This document shows positions 1 to 7,655 of a stretch of 64,000 bases of DNA, one piece after another. The notes beneath the pieces were generated by a model. That model saw nothing but the letters and a program-made list of their open reading frames with translations, had not been told where the DNA came from and ran no database searches. The stretch spans positions 1,512,001-1,576,000 of the forward strand of contig NZ_CP096016.1 in NCBI RefSeq assembly GCF_023650515.1, read 5' to 3'. The position numbers and the translations under genes are program-made. The stretch comes from Alkalimarinus coralli. Its GTDB lineage: Bacteria; Pseudomonadota; Gammaproteobacteria; Pseudomonadales; Oleiphilaceae. Position 1 is the stretch's first letter. Every line of letters starts with the position of its first letter.

Positions 1-453
1 ATCACTGAGTCGATGGAAGACGATACGCTTTATGTAATGGGGTCTGGCGGGACTGTGATGCACATAAAGCGTTCGCTCTGTAGTGATGAGTGCTCACTGC
101 TAGGTGTTGATCTGTTCCTAAACCATAAACTCGTTGCGAAAGATGTTAATGAGCGCCAGCTACATGACTGGCTATCTGAATACCCCGGCCGCTTAGTGAT
201 TACGCTTATTGGTGGGCAGGGACACCTTTTTGGCAGGGGTAATCAACAATTAAGCCCCCGCAATTTGCGTAAAATAGGTCTGGAAAATATTTCGATAGTG
301 GCTACCAAAAGCAAAATTAAAGAAATGGAAGGTCGCCCGCTTGTTGTTGATACCGGGGATGACCAGCTGGACAAGCAGTTAGCAGGAATGCGGCAGATAA
401 TTACAGGCTATGATGACCGGATTGTATACCCTGTCGCGTACCTGACGGAGTAG
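1..453 (+). CDS. ATP-NAD kinase-like protein, C-terminal part (5' end outside window)
   Basis: The reading frame is open from base 1, so the gene begins upstream of the window and only about 150 C-terminal residues are visible. The tail carries the pattern seen in COG3199-type predicted polyphosphate/ATP-NAD kinases: a GVDLF segment, then IGGQGHLFGRGNQQLSP, then a PLVVDTGDDQLDKQL stretch and a final ITGYDDRIVYPV. Members of this family would phosphorylate NAD or a related nucleotide in the cytosol, but that role is predicted, not proven for most of them. The catalytic N-terminal half is not in the window and cannot be checked. The stop codon is followed almost at once by the methyltransferase gene, suggesting an operon. 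Confidence 0.75.
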   Translation: MTESMEDDTLYVMGSGGTVMHIKRSLCSDECSLLGVDLFLNHKLVAKDVNERQLHDWLSEYPGRLVITLIGGQGHLFGRGNQQLSPRNLRKIGLENISIVATKSKIKEMEGRPLVVDTGDDQLDKQLAGMRQIITGYDDRIVYPVAYLTE

Positions 454-460
454 GGTGGCG

Positions 461-1408
461 ATGAACGAACTGATTAGCGAGATTAACCATAATATACAAC
501 GACTTAACAAAGATAGTGGTCGGGTTTTTCATGGCAGAGGCAAAACCCTTGACGGTTTCGAAGATATCACGGTTGAATATTTGTCAGGAACACTGCTCGT
601 CATTTTGTTCGCTGAAAGACCGGTTACATGGCTCAAGGCGTTCTCAGTCAAGCTATCTGAAACGGTGCCAATAGGCGCGCCTGTGCAAGTGTTGTTTCAA
701 ATGCGCTATTTAAAGAACGCACCTGTTTTAAATGAGAGCGGCGAAGCTGTGCGACTCGATAAAACGATGACTGAAAACGGATTAAAGTATCAGCTAACCC
801 TTGGGGATTGCCAGAATTTTGGCTTCTTTACCGATATGGCCAATGGGCGTAAATGGGTAAAGGCACACTCGAGTGGACACAGAGTGCTTAACCTTTTTAG
901 CTATACCTGTTCGTTCTCTGTGGCAGCCATATCAGGCGGTGCCGAAAAAGTGATCAATATCGACATGAGCTCAGCTGCTTTGTCGGTAGGTAGAAAAAAT
1001 CATCAGCTTAATGAACAGCCGTTAGAGCAGGTTGTCTTCCAAAAACTTAATATCTTAAAAAGCTGGGGCAGAATTAAAAAATATGGCCCCTATGGGCTTG
1101 TGATTGTCGACCCTCCGTCGTTCCAAAAGGGAAGTTTTTCAGTGAGTAAAGACTACATGAAAGTGGTTAAGCGGCTTTCTGAAATGACGCTTGATGATGC
1201 AGACGTTTTATTTTGCCTCAATGACCCGCTCGTTACCGTAGACTCTTTCAAGCAGATGCTAAACAGTGAGCACTTTGAGTTTATTGAACGGATTGAAAAC
1301 CCTGAGGTGATGAGGGAAGCCCAGGTAGACGTTGGCCTTAAGGTATTGCACTATAAAAAACGACCAACCAGCCCGGCGGTTAATGAGTGCGGCTCAATCT
1401 TTAAATAA
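461..1408 (+). CDS. Class I SAM-dependent methyltransferase, RlmI/RlmK-like
   Basis: A 315-residue protein related to the C-terminal catalytic domain of RlmI/RlmK-type 23S rRNA methyltransferases. Visible motifs are NFGFFTDM, the SAM-binding RVLNLFSYTCSFSVAA (about residues 145-160), the acidic residue in VINIDMS, and the catalytic-type VDPPSFQKG at about residue 220. It lacks a PUA domain, so it is shorter than full RlmI. I chose ATG 461, which has AGGG five bases upstream; an in-frame GTG lies at 455. It follows the kinase-like gene by seven bases. Its 3' end overlaps the convergent hypothetical gene by 15 bases. The target (rRNA or other) is inference from family. Confidence 0.8.
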   Translation: MNELISEINHNIQRLNKDSGRVFHGRGKTLDGFEDITVEYLSGTLLVILFAERPVTWLKAFSVKLSETVPIGAPVQVLFQMRYLKNAPVLNESGEAVRLDKTMTENGLKYQLTLGDCQNFGFFTDMANGRKWVKAHSSGHRVLNLFSYTCSFSVAAISGGAEKVINIDMSSAALSVGRKNHQLNEQPLEQVVFQKLNILKSWGRIKKYGPYGLVIVDPPSFQKGSFSVSKDYMKVVKRLSEMTLDDADVLFCLNDPLVTVDSFKQMLNSEHFEFIERIENPEVMREAQVDVGLKVLHYKKRPTSPAVNECGSIFK

Positions 1409-1840
1409 GAGACGCTGCATCGCTTCTGCCAATTGCGTTGATGTGCCTTTGAGTTGAATTTTTCTAACCAGATTGATGTTGGTTTGAAGGTCTGATGGTA
1501 TTTGTTTTGTTTGGCTGTTACTGCGCTCTGACAGCTCAATTATACGTGCATCGTTACATACTCGTGACAGCAGCGAAAATGATTTCTGGGTCAGAACGGC
1601 CTGGTCAATGGCGTCTTGTCTGATTGTAGACTCAAATCGAAGATATCCCTCTTCTTCAAGCCACAGCATACAACCAAAACAAGCCTGATGCCTGGGAGCA
1701 TGAAGGCCATATTCATCGGGCGTGTCTTCACCCGAAATATCTTCGACAAAGACGCTGCTTTTTTTAGGGAAGTTCATGTAAAGCTGGCTTAGTATTTTAG
1801 CCGCATCTTTAAAAAAATCTTCTATATGTAAATCAGCCAT
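1394..1840 (-). CDS. Conserved hypothetical protein, 148 aa
   Basis: I do not recognise a named domain. The middle reads HAPRHQACFGCMLWLEEEGYLRF followed by a QAVLT segment, which resembles a conserved hypothetical family in gammaproteobacteria often found near alaA. The predicted fold looks alpha-rich, possibly winged-helix-like (weak inference). Two cysteines sit in a CFGC arrangement. It lies 27 bases downstream of alaA on the same strand and could be co-transcribed with it. Its end overlaps the methyltransferase gene tail to tail by 15 bases. Confidence 0.7.
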   Translation of the reverse strand: MADLHIEDFFKDAAKILSQLYMNFPKKSSVFVEDISGEDTPDEYGLHAPRHQACFGCMLWLEEEGYLRFESTIRQDAIDQAVLTQKSFSLLSRVCNDARIIELSERSNSQTKQIPSDLQTNINLVRKIQLKGTSTQLAEAMQRLLFKD

Positions 1841-1867
1841 AGTTTATGGTTTTTATTATTGTCGAGG

Positions 1868-3082
1868 TTATTGCTTATATTTGCTTAAAAAGTGAGCAAA
1901 CCGACCGATGGCATCTTCCAGTATGTCGACTCTGGGGAGAAAAACCACTCTCAAATGCTGAGTATCATCGATATTGAACGCGCTCCCTTGAACAAACAGC
2001 ATCTTCTCTTGTTTTAGTAGATCAAGTACGAGTTGTTCATCATTTTTGATATTGAAATACTCTGGGTCTAGCTTAGGAAACAGATAAAGTGCACCTTTGG
2101 GTTTAGTGCATGATACCCCGGGAATCTCATTTAGCAGTTTCCATGCAACATCCCGTTGTTCTCTAAGCCGTCCACCGGGGAGAACCAAGTCGTTAATGCT
2201 TTGATAGCCCCCGAGTGCCGTTTGTATCGCGTACTGGGCGGGTACATTGGCGCATAGCCTCATCGAGGAAAGCATCTCGATCCCTTCGATTAAATCAGTG
2301 GCCTGATGTTTTGCGCCACTGATAATCATCCAGCCAGACCGATAACCCGCAGCTCTGTAGGATTTTGACAGGCCGTTAAATGTGAGAAACAGCAGGTCGT
2401 CGGCGAGAGACGCCAGGCAGGTATGAACGGCGTCGTCATAGAGGATTTTGTCATAAATTTCATCGGCAAGCACAATCAGGCCGTGTTCTCTGGCAACGTC
2501 AACAATTTGGTTCAGAATTTCAAGAGAATAAACTGAGCCGGTAGGGTTGTTCGGGTTTATAACGACAATCGCCTTAGTATTTGGGGTAATTTTACTGCGA
2601 ATGTCATCTATGTTCGGTTGCCAGTCATTCTGCTCATCGCACTTATAGTGAATAGCGTTTCCGCCACTCAGCTTAACTGCAGCAGTCCAAAGCGGATAAT
2701 CAGGAGCCGGGATCAGTACTTCATCATCGGGGTTAAGCAGGGCTTGCATTGCCATGACGATAAGCTCACTAACACCGTTGCCCAGGTATATATCTTCTAT
2801 TTCAACACCGATTATCTCTTTCTGCTGAGTGTACTGCATCACCGCTTTGCGGGCCGAGAAAAGGCCTTTTGAATCGCAGTACCCCTGAGCTGAAGGCAGA
2901 TTGTGAATAATATCGGTTTGAAGCTCTTCTGGAACATCAAAGCCAAAAGGCGCCGGGTTACCTATATTCAGCTTTAATATTCGGTGACCTTCTTCTTCAA
3001 GCCTTTTTGCTTCTTTCAACACCTCACCGCGGATTTCATAGCAAACGTTATCTAACTTACTCGACTTTTTAATTGTTTTCAT
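1868..3082 (-). CDS. alaA: Alanine aminotransferase AlaA (PLP-dependent)
   Basis: A 404-residue fold-type I aminotransferase with the AlaA/YfbQ N-terminus (KLDNVCYEIRGEVLKEA) and the family's NIGNPAPFGFD segment. The PLP lysine is in FNGLSKSYRAAGYRSGW at about residue 240. The NPNNPTG motif and the C-terminal RVVFLP motif carrying the substrate-binding arginine are present. The enzyme transfers amino groups between alanine and 2-oxoglutarate or glutamate and pyruvate, in the cytosol. Length matches E. coli AlaA (405 aa). It is divergent from the glycosylase gene, with 136 bases between them. Confidence 0.92.
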   Translation of the reverse strand: MKTIKKSSKLDNVCYEIRGEVLKEAKRLEEEGHRILKLNIGNPAPFGFDVPEELQTDIIHNLPSAQGYCDSKGLFSARKAVMQYTQQKEIIGVEIEDIYLGNGVSELIVMAMQALLNPDDEVLIPAPDYPLWTAAVKLSGGNAIHYKCDEQNDWQPNIDDIRSKITPNTKAIVVINPNNPTGSVYSLEILNQIVDVAREHGLIVLADEIYDKILYDDAVHTCLASLADDLLFLTFNGLSKSYRAAGYRSGWMIISGAKHQATDLIEGIEMLSSMRLCANVPAQYAIQTALGGYQSINDLVLPGGRLREQRDVAWKLLNEIPGVSCTKPKGALYLFPKLDPEYFNIKNDEQLVLDLLKQEKMLFVQGSAFNIDDTQHLRVVFLPRVDILEDAIGRFAHFLSKYKQ

Positions 3083-3218
3083 AAATGCTGACTTTCTTAA
3101 ATGAGGTGGTGTGGCTTCTAAACGTTAGTTTCATGGATCACTTATTGTATATAATAGCAATCCATTTGAAAAAGCATTTAATTCAATAATCTAGTGCCTT
3201 AAACCGAGGACTTCCATT

Positions 3219-3887
3219 TTGCATGTTTTTGATCAGGTATTTTCCCTAGCAGCTAAAAAGTTTGACTCACTGGATGCTCTTGAGAAGGCGATGCCGCACG
3301 TATTAACTGCCGACCAGCTTAAGTCTCAAAGTGACGCATTTTACTTGTCCGCAATGACACGGCGTATTTTTCAAGCGGGGATGACACACTTGGTCATTAA
3401 TTCGAAATGGCCTCATTTTGAAGAGGTGTTCTGGGGTTTTGACCCCAAAAAACTGGTGTTAATCGACGATACTTTTATGGAACGGGCCATGCAGGACAAA
3501 GGGCTCATTCGTCATTGGGGTAAGTTGCAGACGATTCCAGTCAATGCGTTTGAAATGAATGAATTAGTCTCATCACAAGGCGTCAGTTTTGGTCAATTTA
3601 TTGCCGAGTGGGATCAGGATATTACCTTATTATGGGCACATATCTCGAAGCGTTTTAAAAGAATGGGTGGACAGTCTACGCCTTACTTTCTCCGTATGGT
3701 GGGTAAAGATACATTTGTTTTGACCCATGATGTTGTTAACGCGTTGCTAAACCATAATATTATCGATAGTAAACCGACATCTAAAGCGAGCATACAGAAA
3801 GTCAGCGACTTCTTTACCGAGCTACAACAGCATTCAGGTAGACCCCTTTCTCATATCAGTAAGCTATTGGCGTTATCGTTAGAGTAG
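3219..3887 (+). CDS. DNA-3-methyladenine glycosylase I-like protein
   Basis: A 222-residue protein resembling the Tag/COG2818 family, which removes 3-methyladenine from alkylated DNA as the first step of base excision repair. Visible are the helix-hairpin-helix-like region around IFQAGMTHLVINSKWPHFEEVFWGFDP and the family-typical GLIRHWGKLQTIPVNA. The zinc-binding cysteines of E. coli Tag are not evident, so this is a divergent member. The start is TTG 3219, supported by an AGGA sequence at 3207-3210 and the absence of an in-frame ATG nearby. It is followed by the convergent asbF gene, with a terminator hairpin between them. Confidence 0.72.
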   Translation: MHVFDQVFSLAAKKFDSLDALEKAMPHVLTADQLKSQSDAFYLSAMTRRIFQAGMTHLVINSKWPHFEEVFWGFDPKKLVLIDDTFMERAMQDKGLIRHWGKLQTIPVNAFEMNELVSSQGVSFGQFIAEWDQDITLLWAHISKRFKRMGGQSTPYFLRMVGKDTFVLTHDVVNALLNHNIIDSKPTSKASIQKVSDFFTELQQHSGRPLSHISKLLALSLE

Positions 3888-3902
3888 CAATAAAAAGAGT
3901 AG

Positions 3903-3934
3903 CCAAAAAAGGTGCGGAGCCATTCGCTCTGCAC
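3903..3934 (-). terminator. Intrinsic terminator of the asb operon
   Basis: A hairpin at 3913-3934 has arms GTGCGGAGC and GCTCTGCAC (one mismatch) around a five-base loop. On the minus strand it is followed directly by CC and a run of six T (complement of the A run at 3905-3910). It lies just past the asbF stop codon, so it fits a rho-independent terminator for the siderophore operon. Confidence 0.75.
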
Positions 3935-3939
3935 GTATG

Positions 3940-4809
3940 TTATCCGACGATACGAAAGGGGTGTTGGCACTGCTGCTCTAACCGCTGAATCTTATATCGA
4001 TCCTGGCTCAGAGTTTCTTTGCATTGGTTGCCGAACCACTCCAGTGAGGCATCCATATCGCGAATGTCGAGGCCATTTGGTGCCGTCTGGTTGTATATTA
4101 GATACTCCAGAAACTCATGGTAATCTACAGCGCCTTCAAAAATTGACACCATGCCTTCACGAGAGCCTGAAGCGGAGTAGACGTTTGGAGGTGAGAACAC
4201 ATGCAATAACTCAGCTGATCGTATGTTCTTCAAGTGGAAGTGCTGAATATGAGGCTTAAGTGTTTCGAAGGCATCTATGATATTTGCTCCTGACTCCCAG
4301 ACATGCAACACATCAAAGTTAATTCTCAGGCTAGGGTGACCAACTTCGTCAATTAGCTGTAAGGTCGATTCAATATTATCAGCCAACGTTTTTGGGTGCA
4401 CCTCTACAATCAGAGTAATACCGTGCTGCTCAACCCAGTGGCAAATATTTCTTAAACGAGCGGTAATGTCTGCACGCTCTTCTTTGGTTACTTCGTCGCT
4501 ACCTTGTCCGCCCGCGAAGGTTCTAAGTTTTTTTGCCCCCCAGTGTTTGGCTAACATGCAAAGTTGTTGAACTTTACTAAAGGCTTCTTGCTCAGCCCCC
4601 TGTAACGGTAAATAGTCGCTGATCATTGATGCGTGAAGCCCGAATCCGGCCAGCCACTCTTTGTTGTAACTCGGTTGCTCAGCGAGGTTTTTGGCATGCA
4701 CGCCCCAAAGCTCGATACCATGAAAGTGGTTGCTTCTGGCCCAGTTGACCAACTGATCAATTGAGGTGAGTTGATGACGGAACGAGATGGTACAGATTGA
4801 TAGTTTCAT
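3940..4809 (-). CDS. asbF: 3-dehydroshikimate dehydratase AsbF (petrobactin catechol supply)
   Basis: A 289-residue TIM-barrel protein of the xylose-isomerase-like superfamily. Its N-terminus MKLSICTISFRHQL and later segments closely match Bacillus AsbF, which converts 3-dehydroshikimate to 3,4-dihydroxybenzoate. Candidate metal ligands and catalytic residues sit in the expected order: E and H in VEVHPKTLADN, D in INFDVLHVWESGA, H in IQHFHLKN, and E in SLEWFG near the C-terminus. It is the last gene of the asbA-B-C-DE-F operon, two bases after asbDE, and ends at a terminator hairpin. This is the gene that makes 3,4-DHB rather than 2,3-DHB the predicted catechol. Confidence 0.93.
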   Translation of the reverse strand: MKLSICTISFRHQLTSIDQLVNWARSNHFHGIELWGVHAKNLAEQPSYNKEWLAGFGLHASMISDYLPLQGAEQEAFSKVQQLCMLAKHWGAKKLRTFAGGQGSDEVTKEERADITARLRNICHWVEQHGITLIVEVHPKTLADNIESTLQLIDEVGHPSLRINFDVLHVWESGANIIDAFETLKPHIQHFHLKNIRSAELLHVFSPPNVYSASGSREGMVSIFEGAVDYHEFLEYLIYNQTAPNGLDIRDMDASLEWFGNQCKETLSQDRYKIQRLEQQCQHPFRIVG

Positions 4810-4811
4810 GC

Positions 4812-6149
4812 TTATACCTCCTCCACAAGATTCACCACTGGAGCGGCTAGCTGGTTAGGCGCTAAGTGCAGTGATTTCCATTGTTCGAAGGCTTCAATCA
4901 GGTGTTTCTTGATATGCAGTTCGCGTTCGTCTTGTTGATCGAGCAAGCTGTACACTTCACTGACCAATTGTGGGTCAACGTTCTCAATAGTGCCTGACTT
5001 AGCGATTTTCATGGCCCGGAACTGGATCAACGTGTATGTTTCAACCAGTGCCTCAATAACTACGCACCAGGCTTCAAACACATCGTCGTCTAAGTTCATT
5101 TCTCGCCAAAAGTAAGCAAACCCGTGTTCGTATGCGTACTTCCGAATGGCTAATACTGGAATCTGTTTCAAAGCATCTGACAGGTCGCTTAATACCAGGT
5201 TTTTATCAGGGCTTAGGTGTGCGCTGATGATGGCTCTAACGGCGTAAGTCATAGGGTTGTGATCAGGCTTAATGCAGGCCATGAAGTAATCGTGAATGCT
5301 TTGGCGGTCTGTGGGTCGAATGTCGTCGCCGTCGAAGTAGTAACCGCCAGATACCGCTGGAGACTCAATGGCATTGAGGACTCTCGTCTTGGGTAATGGG
5401 CCTTCCCAGCGAAAATCCGGGTCGGTCATGAACCATGTGTTGGGGTCGTCTGTTTCTTCCAATAAAACGTAATGAGGGAAGGGGTTTTGATTGAACTTGT
5501 TTTCACGTTCCGGCAAGCGGTACATGTCTAGCATCACCATGACCCTGCGCTGTTCCGGTTTATTGTGCAGCAAAGAGAGAAGGCTGTTGATGTTCTCAGC
5601 TTTGCTAGCGTGATCCTGATACCAGGAGTGCATTTTCACGCCGTACAGTGTTTGATACCAGCGCTTGAAGAAATCGTGATTGATCTCTTCGGAGTGGTAG
5701 GAAAGCCGGAATTGTTCATCAACCACAACTTCCGCATCCCACACACCAAAATAAAATGGACGATGATCAACACGCGGGTCAGCTTTGACGATTTCACAGA
5801 TACAACTGACAAAACAATGTACTTTAATATCTTCAAACTCTTCCGACGGCTCGGTGCTCGCGGGCTCAGCTTCCATTTCAGATTCTGGTAGCGAATTTCC
5901 GGTGATGCGTCTGTTCAAAAAGGTAGCCAAACTGGCAACGGTATCGAAGTCGTCTTTTTTCAAGGCATCATCAGGAATATCAAAACCCAGTTCAGTTTCC
6001 AGATTAAGAATAAGTTCCAATACCAGCACGGAGTCCAAGTAAAGATCTTCATTAAGGCGAGCCTCTTCATGGAATGCGTTTATTTGTGGAATGAACATGG
6101 TATCGCATAGTACCTGATGGATAGCGTTTATTATGTCTTGATGTTTCAT
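4812..6149 (-). CDS. asbD-asbE: AsbD-AsbE fusion: aryl carrier protein plus condensing enzyme
   Basis: A 445-residue protein that joins two functions separate in Bacillus asb clusters. Residues 1-80 form an acyl/aryl carrier domain with NEDLYLDSVLVLELILNLE; Ser40 is the predicted phosphopantetheine site. Residues 85-110 are an acidic, Pro/Ser/Glu-rich linker. From about residue 111 (VHCFVSCICEIVKADPRVDHRPFYFGVWDAE) the rest resembles AsbE, the condensing enzyme that transfers 3,4-dihydroxybenzoyl from the carrier to spermidine arms. One uninterrupted frame covers both, with no stop or frameshift. It sits between asbC and asbF with short spacers. Family assignment of the AsbE part rests on remembered similarity. 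Confidence 0.85.
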   Translation of the reverse strand: MKHQDIINAIHQVLCDTMFIPQINAFHEEARLNEDLYLDSVLVLELILNLETELGFDIPDDALKKDDFDTVASLATFLNRRITGNSLPESEMEAEPASTEPSEEFEDIKVHCFVSCICEIVKADPRVDHRPFYFGVWDAEVVVDEQFRLSYHSEEINHDFFKRWYQTLYGVKMHSWYQDHASKAENINSLLSLLHNKPEQRRVMVMLDMYRLPERENKFNQNPFPHYVLLEETDDPNTWFMTDPDFRWEGPLPKTRVLNAIESPAVSGGYYFDGDDIRPTDRQSIHDYFMACIKPDHNPMTYAVRAIISAHLSPDKNLVLSDLSDALKQIPVLAIRKYAYEHGFAYFWREMNLDDDVFEAWCVVIEALVETYTLIQFRAMKIAKSGTIENVDPQLVSEVYSLLDQQDERELHIKKHLIEAFEQWKSLHLAPNQLAAPVVNLVEEV

Positions 6150-6183
6150 GGGCTGTCTCTATCGTTAATCTGCTGAGGTATAG

Positions 6184-7653
6184 TTAAACCGCTGCGGTGT
6201 CAGTTTTCTCAGGCGCCATGTTTTGGGCTACGGGTTCTATTTGTGCTGGCCTGTTTTCGCGTTGTTGATTCGCAAACTGAATGGCCAATTGTTTGCGGTT
6301 TACTTTTCCGTTGGCCAGCCGGTCGACCTGTTCAACCTGAATAAGCAGTTGAGGTAGTTGAAATGGAGCAAGGCGATCAGCGCACCATTGGCGAATTAAC
6401 GAAGGTTCCACTGGCGTGTCGGCAGAGTATTGAACACAAACTCGTTGACCTGCATAAGGGTCTTCAATTTTAAATACCACGGCGTCGTTGATATCCGGCA
6501 TGGTCAGAATCACATCTTCCACTTCTTGTGGATAAACGTTCAGGCCTGCCACTATGATGGTGTCATCCAGGCGGGACAAGAACGAAAGCATATTCCCGTC
6601 TATGGCGGCATCGTAACGAAAGTGGCCAAGATCCTGAGTATGGATTTGCTGACCTTGTTTGGTGGTGACAACTATTTCTGCCGGGTTATCGGCGCTATCT
6701 CCTGCGACAACGTCTAAGTGTGGTAGCGGGATACCAACATCCATGGCTAAGGTCATGTTTGGGTTGATGGCAATGCAACCTGCCTCGGAGCAGCCGTACT
6801 GTTGGAAGAAATGATCAATGCGGGGCGCTAGTTGTTCAAACCGCTGTTTCGGCATAATGGTGCCCGATGTCATTGCTGCGTGGATATTCCTGTCTTTAGG
6901 TAATAAACGGATCAGGCCATGAAGCATCGTCGGTGAAGTGTATAGCAGTGGCTTTTGGGTGCTGAGTAGTCGTTTTGCCAAATACTTCGGGTTGATATTC
7001 GTGATGACAATGGGTTGCTGGCCTCGGGCCAATGCGACCAATACCCCGCAGATCAGCCCATAAGAGTGGGTGACCGGGCAGGCAATTAACGGCATCATGT
7101 CGTTGGGTTGGGTAAAAGCAGAGCAATAGCTTTGAATTTCTTCGTCAATGGTTGCCCAGCTGCGCTCAATGCATTTCGGCTCACCGGTGGTTCCCGAACT
7201 CATCTGAATGAGTACGCCATCTGGTTGGTTGCGGCTCTCTACTCCTGCGGCGGGGCTCTCTACTCCTACGGCGGGGCTTTCCAGCTGAATGATGTTGGAT
7301 ATTTCTTTGAAGTGAAGTTGCTCACAACCCGCTCTAGTGGCCATGCGTTTTGCCGCATCCAATGGCGTACTTGGGTGAATCGGCATCACCGAGCCGCCTT
7401 GCTCCTTAATAAACAAGCACAGCGCTATCCATTGTGCGGCGTCTTCCAGACAAACAGCCAGGCGCCTGTTGTTGGCCAGTGCGTCCGAGCGTCTGAATTC
7501 AAGGTGTCTTTGAGCAACATAGTCTGAGGTATAGTAATCGTCATTTATGTAAAACATAGTCGTTCCGAGTTCTTCTAATCTGTCTTTCGTTGAATTGTTA
7601 GTTGCTGAATAAACTGCTGAAAGCCACTGGTTTATGGTGATTGTGTTAGGCAC
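6184..7653 (-). CDS. asbC: 3,4-dihydroxybenzoate-AMP ligase AsbC
   Basis: A 489-residue member of the ANL adenylate-forming superfamily. The A3 core motif MSSGTTGEPK is at about residues 151-160. The later SRLDDTIIVAGLNVYPQEVEDVI and the C-terminal NGKVNRKQL with the catalytic lysine are all present. In petrobactin pathways this enzyme activates 3,4-dihydroxybenzoate and loads it on the AsbD carrier. The start is two bases downstream of the asbB stop, so translation is probably coupled. Just before the A3 motif is a perfect-period seven-residue duplication (ESPAVGV then ESPAAGV, about residues 125-138), encoded by a 21-bp tandem repeat near 7245-7290. It is likely a surface loop. The last 25 residues are a short extra tail. 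Confidence 0.9.
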   Translation of the reverse strand: MPNTITINQWLSAVYSATNNSTKDRLEELGTTMFYINDDYYTSDYVAQRHLEFRRSDALANNRRLAVCLEDAAQWIALCLFIKEQGGSVMPIHPSTPLDAAKRMATRAGCEQLHFKEISNIIQLESPAVGVESPAAGVESRNQPDGVLIQMSSGTTGEPKCIERSWATIDEEIQSYCSAFTQPNDMMPLIACPVTHSYGLICGVLVALARGQQPIVITNINPKYLAKRLLSTQKPLLYTSPTMLHGLIRLLPKDRNIHAAMTSGTIMPKQRFEQLAPRIDHFFQQYGCSEAGCIAINPNMTLAMDVGIPLPHLDVVAGDSADNPAEIVVTTKQGQQIHTQDLGHFRYDAAIDGNMLSFLSRLDDTIIVAGLNVYPQEVEDVILTMPDINDAVVFKIEDPYAGQRVCVQYSADTPVEPSLIRQWCADRLAPFQLPQLLIQVEQVDRLANGKVNRKQLAIQFANQQRENRPAQIEPVAQNMAPEKTDTAAV

Positions 7654-7655
7654 GG

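Noticed and set aside
3912-4259. Plus-strand frame over asbF
   Set aside because: Antisense to a well-supported gene and starts in the terminator hairpin.
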